Assembly (NCBI GenBank): GCA_034401135.1
Contig: JAWZSP010000002.1
Coordinates: forward strand, 2,170,001 to 2,234,000
Direction: 5' to 3'
DNA length: 64,000 nt
From: Volutella citrinella
Taxonomy: Eukaryota; Ascomycota; Sordariomycetes; Hypocreales; Nectriaceae
A program made the translations under genes and the position numbers. Positions 33,155 to 43,688 of this stretch are shown here, piece after piece (the first letter of the stretch is position 1; each line of letters starts with the position of its first letter). Below the pieces are notes generated by a model. That model worked only from the letters and a program-made list of their open reading frames with translations. It did no database searches and was not told where the DNA came from.

Positions 33155-34696
33155 ATGGCAGAGACACAACCGTCGCCATTCCTCGAGCCGGGGCCGGTCA
33201 CTACTCGCGACAGCCTCGGCATCGTGTTGCTCTCTCGCGACAACCTCCAGCCAATCACTCTCCAAGAATCATCTGGCGCCGTCGATGGCTACGCCGAAGG
33301 AGTGACGCTGAACACACGATTCGGCTCGTTCCCCCACTCGACTCTTATCGGAGTGCCATGGGGATCCCAAGTCCGCGCCTCCAACGTCGACACGGGCTCG
33401 CGAGGACGCAAGCGCCGCCGCGAAGCAACAGACGAAGATACGCCCACGACCGGCCCCGACGACAGCCAGGTGCCGAAGAAGGCCACTGCAGCCGCGAGTG
33501 GTTTCATCCACATCCTGAGACCGACCCCGGAGCTCTGGACAAGCAGCTTGCCCCATCGTACGCAAGTCGTGTACACGCCAGACTACAGTTACGTCTTGCA
33601 CCGGATCAGGGCCTTGCCTGGTACGCGGATCATCGAGGCCGGCGCTGGAAGTGGCAGCTTCACCCACGCATCGGTGAGAGCAGTGTACAACGGCTACCCC
33701 AAGGATTCAGACGATGTCAAGGGAAAGGTTTTCAGCTTCGAGTTTCACGAGCCGCGATTCAAGAAGATGCAAGAGGAAATTGAAGCTCATAAGCTCGGTC
33801 CGCTTGTTCAGATCTCTCATCGAGACGTCTACGAAGGGGGGTTCCTGGTCGACGGCAAGTCTCCAAATGCCACCGCCGTCTTCTTGGATCTACCAGCGCC
33901 ATGGGAAGCGCTGCACCATCTAGCACGCCAACGGCCCAAGTCCAGTAATAAGAATGGAGGTGAATCGGAATCCGAGCCATGGGTTTCGCCGCTTGACCCC
34001 AAACAGGCGGTCCACATTTGTACATTCTCGCCGTGCATCGAGCAAGTTATTCGGACTGTAGAGGAGCTGAGACTGCAGGGGTGGGTGGATGTTGACATGG
34101 TCGAGATGTCCAACAGGAAATTCAGCGTCATCCGAGAGCAACTTGGGGCCAACCTTCCCGCAGAGAGGGGCAACGTCCAAACGCCTGCAGATGTGGCTGA
34201 GGCTGTGGAGCGCTTGAAGGAAATCAGCAGGAGGACCAAGGAGTTCCACAAGCTGCAGTTTCGAGCATTGAATGGCGATGCAGAGACATCCGAGATGGAC
34301 GTCGACACGCCAGCTTCCACGTCAGAGACCAAGACGACGCGCAACGAGGCACCAGAGGCAAGCAGCAGTAAGCCGTGGGTGAATGGCAGATTATTCCACC
34401 GGACGGAGCCGGAGATCAAGACTCACACCTCGTACCTCGTCTTCGCAACACTGCCCCGCGAATGGAGCGAGGAGGATGAGGCCGCCGCTTGGGAAAAGTG
34501 GCCGTGTGGCCGCGAGGGCAAGGTGATTGGCAGCATCGACAAGAAGTCGCGCAAGCAACAAACGAGAGAGACGCTGCAGGCAAAGAAGAAGCAGAAGCAG
34601 AAGCTGAATCAGGCGCGCAAGGGGGCAGAGGAAGCGAATGATACCCAGGAGAGGGCGGAGGAATCGGCGGCCGTGTCGGCCAACCAAGAAGAATGA
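33155..34696 (+). CDS. TRM61: tRNA (adenine58-N1)-methyltransferase catalytic subunit
   Basis: Single exon, 513 residues, ATG at 33155 (MAETQPSPF). The frame is open further upstream but without ATG. The SAM-binding motif IIEAGAGSGSFTHA lies at about 158-171. FLDLPAPWEAL is the Trm61 (Gcd14) motif, followed by HICTFSPCIEQV. A Lys/Arg stretch (RGRKRRRE) near residue 80 may act in nuclear localisation or RNA binding. The enzyme forms m1A58 in the T loop of tRNAs with the non-catalytic partner Trm6, which stabilises initiator tRNA-Met. The last ~100 residues are charged, with a Lys/Gln-rich helix. It is divergently arranged with CysRS. Confidence 0.93.
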   Translation: MAETQPSPFLEPGPVTTRDSLGIVLLSRDNLQPITLQESSGAVDGYAEGVTLNTRFGSFPHSTLIGVPWGSQVRASNVDTGSRGRKRRREATDEDTPTTGPDDSQVPKKATAAASGFIHILRPTPELWTSSLPHRTQVVYTPDYSYVLHRIRALPGTRIIEAGAGSGSFTHASVRAVYNGYPKDSDDVKGKVFSFEFHEPRFKKMQEEIEAHKLGPLVQISHRDVYEGGFLVDGKSPNATAVFLDLPAPWEALHHLARQRPKSSNKNGGESESEPWVSPLDPKQAVHICTFSPCIEQVIRTVEELRLQGWVDVDMVEMSNRKFSVIREQLGANLPAERGNVQTPADVAEAVERLKEISRRTKEFHKLQFRALNGDAETSEMDVDTPASTSETKTTRNEAPEASSSKPWVNGRLFHRTEPEIKTHTSYLVFATLPREWSEEDEAAAWEKWPCGREGKVIGSIDKKSRKQQTRETLQAKKKQKQKLNQARKGAEEANDTQERAEESAAVSANQEE

Positions 34697-35614
34697 GCAA
34701 TGCAGATACAATACGCAGACACCACCGCTCCGATACGGACTGACTGCTTCATCCTACCCACCCTCCACTCTCAACATTTGATCCGCCTACAGCACAGAGC
34801 CTCACCGAAAGCCCGTCCCGCACAGTCAGCCGAGTATCTGCACATGCGCCTGCCGCCGCGTCGGTGCCTTACTGCAACCAAACCGAACCATTGACACGAG
34901 CAAAAGCCGGAACTGGCTTGGACTGGCTGGTTTGCTCGACTAATTGGGCCGGTGCATGTTCCCAATGCGCCAGATGCTGTGGCAGCAGCACGAGACGAGG
35001 CAATGGCTGCGGCTATGCTCGGGCGCACCAAATCAGGCGTGGTGCATGATTATGTGTCTCAGCCTAATACGTCTCCCCAAAACCCAACGGCGCAAGCTTG
35101 CTTTTATAGCCAGCATCCGGCCGCATCCACGCACAGACATCCATTGGCTCTCTCACTTGTCTCGCGCATGCCTCTGGAAATCCAACATTGGGTTTTACCA
35201 ATAGCAGTCATGAACCTCTCGTAGCATTGCTGCTGAGCGAGCCGGTGCGCCCAAATAGCTGCCTAACAAGCCTGCCCGGTCATTTGCTTGCCGAACCGGT
35301 AGCTCCCATGTCCCGCGCAAGTCCCTCCCACGCAAGCGACAGGCAGTGCCCCGCCACCAAATAGAGTGAGGCTGTCGAGACAGGACAATCGAATGACATG
35401 AAATTATCTCACAATACATTCTCTCATCTCTCCTTCCAGTAACTGACTGGACCCGAGCGTGCCGTGACGATCCTCACTATTTATCTTCCCACACCCTCCT
35501 CTCCCGAGGTAGTTTGCACTTTCAACCCTTTTCGAGCTCACCGGTCAATGACCTACATGCAACCGCTCACAGACTGCTGCGTCGGGCCTCAACATCATCA
35601 CAAGACTGAATATA
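34697..35614. other. gene-free interval
   Basis: 0.9 kb between TRM61 and the 227-residue hypothetical gene. Short ORFs only; presumably TRM61 3' UTR and the next promoter. Confidence 0.5.
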
Positions 35615-36298
35615 ATGGCCAAGACAAAGAAGGGGAAACATCAGAGCTCTTCGCACCGCCAGTCCAAAAACGTAGCAGCCAAATCATCACAGTCTCGGGG
35701 GGATCCCGACCAACCACAGTGGTCTGAATGGACCCTTCACAGCTCCAGACTACATTACTATCGAGCCCGCTACCTCTCCTACGATGCAGCATCCAAGATA
35801 GCGGCAGACTCCCGCAGCTCCATTGTTGCTGACGGCCAGGGCCACTACATCCACTACGAATTCTGGGGCGTCAACGACGCAGCCCACAGCTCCTACTATC
35901 CGTCGGCCCCTGCGCAGTCAGATGCAGTGCCGACGGACAATTCAGCAGAAGCCGGCGCAGCTGTCTCGCAGCAGCAGGCGCCTCCGGTGCCTGATGTCGA
36001 CGAGGACGACACCGATGACAGCGAGAGCAGCGATGACGATGATGTGGAGGAGCCGGCCGTACTAGAACCCGACATTGACGGCGAAGCCATTGCTCCCGAC
36101 GCAGCAATTGACGTCAATGTACACCATATATCCATCATTGGCGATGAGGAAGCCCCTGACGGTCGACCAGTGAGCACCCGCCATAGGTCCGGAAAGCACT
36201 CCCTCGTCCTGAACAAGAAGACACGCAAGCGCCTACGGCAGGAGAAGAACGCCCGAATCAACCCCAAGGCCAAGGTCTACACCTGGCTGGGCAGCTAG
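35615..36298 (+). CDS. hypothetical acidic-centre protein, 227 residues
   Basis: Single exon from an ATG at 35615 with the CAAGACTGAATATA leader just upstream. Three parts are visible. First is a basic N-terminus (MAKTKKGKHQ). Next is a ~45-residue motif with aromatic residues (WSEWTLHSSRLHYYRARYLS), then YIHYEFWG. Finally comes a disordered acidic centre (DEDDTDDSESSDDDD) leading to a basic tail that ends KTRKRLRQEKNARINP. The composition suits a nuclear or nucleolar protein, but that is inference; I do not recognise the family. No signal peptide or membrane segment. Confidence 0.78.
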   Translation: MAKTKKGKHQSSSHRQSKNVAAKSSQSRGDPDQPQWSEWTLHSSRLHYYRARYLSYDAASKIAADSRSSIVADGQGHYIHYEFWGVNDAAHSSYYPSAPAQSDAVPTDNSAEAGAAVSQQQAPPVPDVDEDDTDDSESSDDDDVEEPAVLEPDIDGEAIAPDAAIDVNVHHISIIGDEEAPDGRPVSTRHRSGKHSLVLNKKTRKRLRQEKNARINPKAKVYTWLGS

Positions 36299-37312
36299 TG
36301 CGGACCATTACACGACAATACGTTTCGAGAATTACAGGTTGGCTTCCTTTGTCACTGTCATTTCGCAGCCGGCTTAAGTCTCAACACTGGGCCGGCCTTG
36401 CTCGAATGGAGCACAATGGGTATATGGCGGTCTTATTTCCTTTCAAGGGCGGAATATGTATGTTTTCCTATACGGCGTGGCTCATAAGTTGTACCTGTAT
36501 TATAGATCCTTTAGCACAATGTCAACATCTGTCTACCTTCGCCTTGAGCTTGCAAGCCCTGGACAGTTGTTGGGTAGCAAGAAAACCGAGCTCGCAATTG
36601 AGAAGGGCCCTAGGAGTAGAAGATGATTTGCTGCAATAAATCACTATGATATCACTCTCGGAGGTCCTTTTCTTTTTTTCCTTTACTCCACGGAGAACAC
36701 TTCCGCGACCTGGCAAACGATCACCACCAAGCGCCAAGGACGACCACACATCTTCGTCCGCCTCACTTCTCGCCCATGCACGGCCGGCCGCCACCCCCTG
36801 GAATCCCGATTACATGACACAGCCTCGCGGTTCCCGACCTGGCCGCTTACTGGGGAATTAATTTTCTCAGTCATTGATCAGCCATTGACGATCCCAGCTT
36901 CCAGCTTGGGCGGAGAGCATATCAGCCGGGCGCAGCCAACGGCGCGATGGATGAATATCGCGACCTGGAGCAAGATGTAGATCGACGTCGCTCCTCACCA
37001 ATCGTACAACCAGGCAATATGTAACCTAGAGACTTCCAAGGGAAGCTGCCAATTCAAGCAGTTCATAGCTACTTCTTGTCTATGCATGAGAGGATATGGA
37101 ATACCCACACTGTGCAGCGCATAGCATATCATGCAGATCGTACAGTGCTTACCATGCACCACACAGTTCGTCGCACCGTCTTGTCGGAACAACCTTTCTC
37201 CACCTCAGCTTGCCCGTCACCTCCATCAAAGGCTACCTCTGCAGCCTCGCCAATTTTCACGAGATCGCTAAGACAGTTCCCACGCGACAACCCAGCACGT
37301 CTCTCCGCAGCC
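36299..37312. other. gene-free interval
   Basis: One kb before the SmD3 gene; AT-richer than the genes. No gene recognised; the SmD3 promoter is expected near its 3' end. Confidence 0.5.
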
Positions 37313-37805
37313 ATGACGTCCACAATTGGTATTCCCATCAAGCTCCTCAATGAGGCCATGGTGCGTCTCACCGATTTCCTGCTCCCAGCTCGGCATCGTT
37401 CCCCCCGCTAACCCAACAACAGGGCCACATCGTCACTCTCGAGATTACCTCTGGAACGACCTACCGTGGAAAGCTCCTCGACGGTGAGACTTGCCCCTGC
37501 TCCTGCTTCCCCAGAGCTCTCCTTTCTATCCGGTGTAAACCCTTCTAACGCGTGTCTCTTCCACAGCCGAGGACAACATGAACGTCCAGCTCAAGGACAT
37601 CACCGTTACCGCCCGCGACGGCCGCGTCTCCCACCTCGACCAAGTGTACATCCGCGGCTCCCACGTGCGCTTCTTCATCGTCCCCGACATGCTTCGCAAC
37701 GCGCCCATGTTCCGCAGCCGCAACGTCCGCGGCCGCGGTGTCGGTCTCGCCCGTGGCCGTGCGACGGTCAGCCGAGCGCGCGCCGGCGGACGCGGAGGTC
37801 GATAG
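37313..37805 (+). CDS. SMD3: Small nuclear ribonucleoprotein Sm D3
   Basis: Exons 37313-37360, 37423-37483 and 37567-37805; 115 residues. It begins [21 protein letters not shown]. The Sm1 motif ([19 protein letters not shown]) and Sm2 motif ([17 protein letters not shown]) are complete, and the tail is the Arg/Gly-rich [10 protein letters not shown] ... GGRGGR type that is dimethylated in homologues. SmD3 joins the heptameric Sm ring on U1, U2, U4 and U5 snRNAs, pairing with SmB. The first intron has a GTGCGT donor and CGCTAAC branch site. The pICln homologue that chaperones Sm proteins is encoded 20 kb away. Confidence 0.96.
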
Positions 37806-38189
37806 ACAATGGGGACATCTCTTTTGCACCAGCCGGCGAAAAAACGAGAGGACTTATGGGTCGGAGAGAGGGGGGGTTGTGCTTGGCGTTCAGGTTGATT
37901 GGGATAATTTTCTGGAAGCAGCATCTGCGGTGAAGTTGTGGATAAAAGCGGGCAACTAATACCCCGTCTAGAACACAGGAGGAGCTATTGCTGTGAGAGG
38001 GCCATGGGGGTGCTCGCGGCCCTAGAACATGGCGAAAGATTCAAGAAATGTAAGCCGACGGCAGCTATGCCCGATTCCATGCCGAGGTATTTGAGTAGAG
38101 TACAAAAAAGAAAGGCGTATGTCCACGCCAGGTATCTCCTCACAATCGACAGCTTTCGTCAATTCGTCTAGTGTACAAAGTCCCACGCT
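37806..38189. other. convergent intergenic spacer
   Basis: About 380 bp between the 3' ends of SmD3 and the Mmc1-like gene; no gene seen. Confidence 0.5.
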
Positions 38190-40106
38190 CTACTTCATCC
38201 TTGTGAGGGCGTCTTCAGCTGCGGCGACCAACTCCCGGGCCTTGACCAGCTCCTCGGAAACCTCAATCGACGTCTCCCCAGACTTGCCTCCGTCAAGTAC
38301 CTCTGCAACACTCTCCTCGGTACCACGGACTGCCTTGCGGCCTTCTTCGCGGACCTCGCCCTCCCAGAATCCTCGCGCGGCCTCCCACTTCTTTTGGAGG
38401 CGTCCCAAGCTCCACATGATGCCGAGTGCCGCGACAGCACCAGCCTCGTAAATGGTGGAGGAGAAGGATGAGACGTAGAGCAGTGCGGCAAGGGAAGTGG
38501 TCACGCCAGATGTTCCTAGCGACTCCATCACCAGTCGCTGGGCAAGCGCTTGGAGCGCTGGGATTGTCTCGTTCTGCAGATAGCGGCGGGTGAAGGCAAT
38601 GTGGCCAGGCCACTTGGGGAGCACAGAAGGCGCCGTAGCAGGCACCATGGGCGCAAGCTCTCCGGAGCCGAGGCGTCGGACAGGAGGCTCGCCTAGCTGG
38701 GGAGTCTGGGCAGACACAGGTTGGGGGTACTTGGAGTGGTGAGGCGCCGCCTCCACGATCCGTCCAGTCAGATATACGAGCTCCTGCTCGGCAGTGGGCA
38801 GGAACCGCTGGCTCAGCATCTCGTTTGTGAGCATTGCGACGTCGTCGACCCTCCAGAACAGCTGCCACCAGCCAAGCTTTCGCCAGCGCCGACCAGTGAA
38901 GGCGAGATCGAGCTCATTCTGCAGCTCTGTGTGGGCCTTTTGTGCCCACACAGCAAGTCCCTCGTTAAGGGCGCTCGACTCAATGGGGCCCGAAGTGGCA
39001 GCTCGCAGAGCACTCGACAATTTTCGGGACTCTTCTTCCTGGATATTTGCAAGAGCGTTCTGCAAAATGGATGCAACTAGCCGCCGAAGAGCAGGCTTCG
39101 TCGCGTCCTCGGAGGGCGTGATGCCGGACTTGAGCCAAGAAACGAGCGCAGGAACATTGCTGGCCGACCAAAGGCGCTCATACTCCATGGCGTTTCGAGC
39201 ACCCTCGCGGAAGAGGCTGATGCCCTTCTCAGCAGAGGCGACATCGAAGATCTCAAAGGTGGCATCCAGCTGCTCGGGATTGACGCCCTTCAGGTCAGCC
39301 GCCGTTAGGATTGAGTCCTTGCCCTCCAGCACCGGTAGAGTCGCCAGCTGCGCAGCACCCATCAAGCCATTGGCTATGATGAGCGACTTGTGTACGGGGG
39401 TAGCCATTGGCGTCGCCCGATCTTCGGCAGAGGCAATATTCACCGTTGGGACGAGCAGCGACTCTTCTACGGCCTGGAAGGTCAAGCCGGCGTTGGATGC
39501 AGCTGGGGCGCTGGCCTCCATGAATAGAATCTCCAGGTTGAGGCCATTCCATTCAGCAGAGGATATTCGCACCTCGCTCAGCAGGCTCTTCTTTGAAACA
39601 GTCAGGCTGCCCTGCTTGTCGTGGGCTGGGCTGATGCGGACGATGAGCGGGTTTTTCGGGTCGTGGTCCTTCAATTGTCGCTCCCACTCCTCCTCGTCCT
39701 TGAGCGGATCGGCTAGCAGCACCCTCAGCACCTTCTTCGCCGTCGTCCCGGCATCCGAGCTGTCGGACAAGCCCAGGATGGCGACGCGCACAGCCTCGAG
39801 CCCAGGGGTCTGTCGGAGACCTTGGAGGGCCAATTGCAGCCTCGAAGGGTTGACGAGGGCCGGGACCTGCTTCTGGAGGTCGACGAGTGCGTTTTCGAGC
39901 TCGGCGCGGGGGTTGGTGGTCGCATTCGCGGCAGTCGATTGGAATCGTCGGGCGATGACGGCTCGACGGGGTCTGGCGCGCGCTCGACCGACCGAGGGCG
40001 CGGAGGAGCAGATGGGACACACGGATGAGACGGTGCGCGGCTTCTGGTTCTGGATCAGAGCCCGCAGGTTCCCCGTTTGGGGCAGACCTGGCCGTCGAGA
40101 AGCCAT
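38190..40106 (-). CDS. mitochondrial membrane protein, Mmc1-like
   Basis: Single exon, 638 residues, ATG at 40106. The N-terminus is basic with no early acidic residues (MASRRPGLPQTGNLRALIQN ... RRAVIARRFQST), a mitochondrial presequence with a plausible RRFQS cleavage region. The central region is mostly helical. The block WRKLGWWQLFWRVDDVAMLTN resembles what I recall of fungal Mmc1 proteins, which affect mitochondrial morphology. Near the C-terminus, two hydrophobic stretches (TTSLAALLYVSSFSS and AGAVAALGIMWSL) precede a coiled, acidic tail. The name is tentative; coding status and mitochondrial location are more secure. No GTPase motifs are visible. Confidence 0.82.
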   Translation of the reverse strand: MASRRPGLPQTGNLRALIQNQKPRTVSSVCPICSSAPSVGRARARPRRAVIARRFQSTAANATTNPRAELENALVDLQKQVPALVNPSRLQLALQGLRQTPGLEAVRVAILGLSDSSDAGTTAKKVLRVLLADPLKDEEEWERQLKDHDPKNPLIVRISPAHDKQGSLTVSKKSLLSEVRISSAEWNGLNLEILFMEASAPAASNAGLTFQAVEESLLVPTVNIASAEDRATPMATPVHKSLIIANGLMGAAQLATLPVLEGKDSILTAADLKGVNPEQLDATFEIFDVASAEKGISLFREGARNAMEYERLWSASNVPALVSWLKSGITPSEDATKPALRRLVASILQNALANIQEEESRKLSSALRAATSGPIESSALNEGLAVWAQKAHTELQNELDLAFTGRRWRKLGWWQLFWRVDDVAMLTNEMLSQRFLPTAEQELVYLTGRIVEAAPHHSKYPQPVSAQTPQLGEPPVRRLGSGELAPMVPATAPSVLPKWPGHIAFTRRYLQNETIPALQALAQRLVMESLGTSGVTTSLAALLYVSSFSSTIYEAGAVAALGIMWSLGRLQKKWEAARGFWEGEVREEGRKAVRGTEESVAEVLDGGKSGETSIEVSEELVKARELVAAAEDALTRMK

Positions 40107-40848
40107 TTCGAGGTGGCGAGGATGAGCCTGGACAGCTTTTTGGGGTTCAGGTGTGAGGCTCGGCGGCCAAGTTCAATGGGTCTGGGTCCGGAGAAGGCCC
40201 GGCAAAACCCGAAGCACCAGGCCAGCAAGTGCCACCAATTGACCTCCAACGTTACACCGATTCGAAGTTGTGCTCACACTACCATCCAATACCATTATGT
40301 AGGAGAAAGCAAAATAAATTGAGGGCCGTACTATTAGATTCATTCACTCACCTTTAAATAAGTAACATTGGTGAATGTAGTGGGCGATCCGCGAACCGGA
40401 GGTAAGCTCTCAGGCAGGGGAGCTGAAGCTATCAGTGAGGCTAGAGCACTAACCCAAGCTAACACAGCCTGAGGTGAGCTACAGTAACGCAAGGTACCTA
40501 ACGAGTCTTGGCACCCAACACCTATCACAGGCCATTTGAGTCTTGAAAATCATCTTGGCTGACGATGGGCGAATCTAAGGTGCCTCAATCAAAGCAATTA
40601 ACAACTGAGGGCGAAGCAATAACGAATCGTCAGGTGGTGCCGACACTTTGCCTCTATTCATCCTTACGGAGTACGAAAAGCAAAGAGAGTGTTAGTGACT
40701 CGGAGCGGGCTTGGCTGATAGCTACTAGGGCAGATGAGATTTGAATTTCAATGTACTGGGCTGATCGAAAAGATTAATGATGGAACAAACAGCACAGGTT
40801 CAGGAACATCTTACGCGATTTATACTCCAAAGATTCATGTACAATTAA
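40107..40848. other. gene-free interval
   Basis: 740 bp between two minus-strand genes; the promoter of the Mmc1-like gene is expected. Nothing else recognised. Confidence 0.5.
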
Positions 40849-41601
40849 TCACTCGTTGTACTTCCAAGGGTTCATCAAGCGGTCCTCTTGCTCGTCCTGC
40901 TGTCGTAGCCTCTCCCGTACAGCCATCAGGGCTTTTCCGAGTCTGTTTTCTCCCCAGTGTTTTTCGTGCTGCATGGCATGCTTTGCTGAGTACCCAATGC
41001 CCCAGACGCGATCCCGCGAAGCTGCTTCACATAGCAATCGGTTTCCGGTCTCGAGCAACTTCCTCTTCAGGTGCACGTTTTGCCCAAACTTGGCCATGTT
41101 GCCGGCCTCGACCACCTGGCTCTTGATCTCATCCCAGCTCTCGTCGCGGAAACCCACGGTGAGCTTCCCTAGTCGTTTCTGCTCCTTTGGGCTATCCATT
41201 GCCAGTATCTTCGCCTGGCGGTCCGTGTCGTGGAAACGTGCTGCCTTGCAGAACATCATGAATTGCTCCGCGCATCCAAAGACAATGGACCCGTCCATGT
41301 CTCCAACAGGGTGCCCAACCAGTGAGGATATCTCTGTTTTAGAAACGGAAAAGTCGCTGGGGAACCACTGGCAGAGTTCTCCCCATTCTGCGTCGGGCAT
41401 ATAGAAGAACAGGGGAGGCGACGGGGCTGGGGCAGTAGCTTGGGACGCATTGTCTTTTGCAACAGGGTGTTTTTGACTCGATGCCGGTGCCATTTCTGAA
41501 TCGTATTTTTCGATTGCCAGACCCAAGTGCTGAAGCTGTGTCGTTGGCCGTAACAGTGATGTGAACAAGTAGAAGTCTATGACCGCCAGGCGACGGCACA
41601 T
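40849..41601 (-). CDS. NADAR-domain (YbiA-like) protein
   Basis: Single exon. The first ATG at 41601 gives 250 residues; an in-frame ATG at 41493 (MAPASSQKH) gives 214 and may be the true start, since the first 36 residues look non-conserved. The NADAR signature is clear: FGCAEQFMMFCKAARFHD, then AGNMAKFGQNVHLKRKLLETG, WGIGYSAKHA and GENRLGKALMAVRERLR. NADAR proteins are linked to ADP-ribose/NAD chemistry and include N-glycosidases acting on riboflavin-pathway intermediates and on ADP-ribosylated bases. The exact reaction here is unknown. No targeting signal is evident with the short start. Confidence 0.92.
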   Translation of the reverse strand: MCRRLAVIDFYLFTSLLRPTTQLQHLGLAIEKYDSEMAPASSQKHPVAKDNASQATAPAPSPPLFFYMPDAEWGELCQWFPSDFSVSKTEISSLVGHPVGDMDGSIVFGCAEQFMMFCKAARFHDTDRQAKILAMDSPKEQKRLGKLTVGFRDESWDEIKSQVVEAGNMAKFGQNVHLKRKLLETGNRLLCEAASRDRVWGIGYSAKHAMQHEKHWGENRLGKALMAVRERLRQQDEQEDRLMNPWKYNE

Positions 41602-42458
41602 CTGATAGCTTTATAGCCACCCTCACAATTTGTGTTGGACGAATTCTGAACCCTGAGAGACTCTGAGCAGAAAAGTAGAGAAAAACTGTGCTGTTTATGG
41701 GAACTTTGTGCGCCCTGGTCTTCTGAGGCGAGGAATCAAGTGTGAAGAAATGGGCACCTTTGTAGGTGATTCGGGAGCTGCCCCGCCCAAACTCATTCAC
41801 ATACATAAACCCCAACGTACATAAGCTTCGCTACGTGACTCATTTTTGACGTTTAATAAGGTACGGGAGAATAGTACAAGCAGTCCCATGGTTTTTCGCA
41901 CCATAGATACTAAAAAGAAATAAGGAAGATATCCTCGGCATTCGCAACAACTAGTAGTTGCCCAGGGCGTGAAAAGCCTGACTTGAAAGAGCTTGAGACC
42001 AAGCCACACTGTGTCAATGCACCACCCGCCATTGCAACGAAATGGAGAGCATTGAGAAGCACGCAATGTTTCACGTGGAAATAAGAATAATACTACATTA
42101 GAGCACCAGGGGAAGTCAGACAGCCGTCATAAACACCACGTCGGGTGGAACAGAGCTAAGAAAGCCACACACTAGCTGCCATGATTGACGTCACCACTCA
42201 CCGTTTTGGGATCATTGTCGACTGGTGAAGCTTCGCAATTGAGTGCGCAATTGAGTGAGCACTACGTCATTACTTTTTGCGTCTGTTCATTCCTGGTCAT
42301 ATATATTCTCCCTCCGGCTTGCGGGGTCGTGGTGTATCCAAGGTCAAGCTCTCATCCATCACACGCGCCTACCATTCATCGTAGCTCAAGACCATCTTCG
42401 AGACCATTGACTTCCCATTCACCTTTTCTAATATTCATCTTCTGATAACAAGTTCACA
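41602..42458. other. divergent promoter region
   Basis: 860 bp between the NADAR and helical mitochondrial-protein genes. The end near 42400 is CT-rich, a likely 5' leader. No gene recognised. Confidence 0.5.
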
Positions 42459-43688
42459 ATGATCCCCGCGCGTCCTCTTCTGCGTTCCAGCCTGCCGCGG
42501 GCGGCACAAGCCGCGCGACGGGCTCCCCGCAGCCAAATCAGATGCCAGTCCTCGACGTCCTCCTCCAGCACGGGCTGGAGTAGTTCCCCCTTTACCTCAG
42601 GCCTGGCCGGCGGTGTCGCTGGCTCGGTGCTCCTTTTCGGCCTCTACTCATACACCCCGGCTGGACAGGCTGCTTCGAAGCTCAACAAGGCGGCCAAGGA
42701 AGCCGACAAGACATACCAGGCCGCGGCCAAGAAGCTGCAGGAAAACACCCCGACCGCCGACCAGGCCATGAGCTCCATCAAGGAGTTTGCCTACTCCTAT
42801 GTCGGATGGATCCCAGGCGGCCGGGCCTACGTCGATGCCGCATTCGATGACTGGGAAAAGGTCCGCAAGAACCACAAGAAAGAGGCAGATGAGCTCGTCA
42901 ACGAGACGTACAAGAAGTTCCAAGAAATCTCCAAGTCCGGGCTCAGCTTCGAGACGGCCACCAAAGCCTACGATGTGCTTGCCAATCTGTCCAAGAAGCT
43001 CGCCGATCTCGCCGGAGATGCCATCTCTGATATCCTAGACAACCACCCCCAGGTCAAGGAAAAGGTCGGCCCGAACGTGGAGAAGCTCAAGCAGCTTGGC
43101 GAGAAGTATGGACCAGATGCGCAGAAGCAGGTCGAGGACACGTGGAAGCAGGTCAAGGACATCCTCGCTGGAGGCGCTGGTGTCGGCAGCATCAACGAGA
43201 TCCGCAAGCTGCTCGAGAAAAAGGTGGAAGAGGTCAAGAAATTTGGGGACGAGGCATGGAAGAAGGCCGTCGAGGAGGCCAAGCCCCTTCTCGACAAGAA
43301 CTCCAAGGTCAAGGAGCTGGTTGAGAAGAATGCCGACACGCTAAAGGAAGGAAATGTCAAGGAGCTGTTCGACAAGGTCAAGAAGGCCGTCGACTCTGGG
43401 AACCTAGACGACCTGAACGGCTACGTCAAGAAGGCGGTCGACCAGGCCAAGGAGAAGGGCCTGGAGGTGTCGGGCGGGTGGCTCGACGTGGACAAGTACC
43501 TGAAGCAGGTGCCCCACGGCGGGGACATCTTTGAGAAGCTGCAGGAGCTGGGCGAGGTGGCCGACCACCACAAGGAGGAGGGCGAGAAGCTGTTCAAGGA
43601 GACGGTCGAGGAGCTGAAGTCGGTGCTGGAGAAGAAGGCCGAGAAGGCAAAGGAGATTGCCAAGAATGCCAAGAAGGAGGCCAGCTAG
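42459..43688 (+). CDS. mitochondrial single-pass protein with long amphipathic helical domain
   Basis: Single exon, 409 residues. It opens with a mitochondrial presequence (MIPARPLLRSSLPRAAQAAR) ending near RCQSS. A membrane segment follows at ~45-65 (GLAGGVAGSVLLFGLYSY). The remaining ~340 residues are Lys/Glu/Ala-rich helices with degenerate repeats such as EKVGPNVEKLKQLGEKYGP and DQAKEKGLEVSGGWLDV. The look is apolipoprotein- or LEA-like, suggesting lipid contact or a scaffold in the intermembrane space or matrix, but no family was recognised. A canonical AATAAA follows 32 bp after the stop. Confidence 0.85.
   Translation: MIPARPLLRSSLPRAAQAARRAPRSQIRCQSSTSSSSTGWSSSPFTSGLAGGVAGSVLLFGLYSYTPAGQAASKLNKAAKEADKTYQAAAKKLQENTPTADQAMSSIKEFAYSYVGWIPGGRAYVDAAFDDWEKVRKNHKKEADELVNETYKKFQEISKSGLSFETATKAYDVLANLSKKLADLAGDAISDILDNHPQVKEKVGPNVEKLKQLGEKYGPDAQKQVEDTWKQVKDILAGGAGVGSINEIRKLLEKKVEEVKKFGDEAWKKAVEEAKPLLDKNSKVKELVEKNADTLKEGNVKELFDKVKKAVDSGNLDDLNGYVKKAVDQAKEKGLEVSGGWLDVDKYLKQVPHGGDIFEKLQELGEVADHHKEEGEKLFKETVEELKSVLEKKAEKAKEIAKNAKKEAS

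Noticed and set aside
38794..40125. 443-codon open frame on plus
   Set aside because: Antisense to the Mmc1-like gene, Ser/Arg-rich, no domain.
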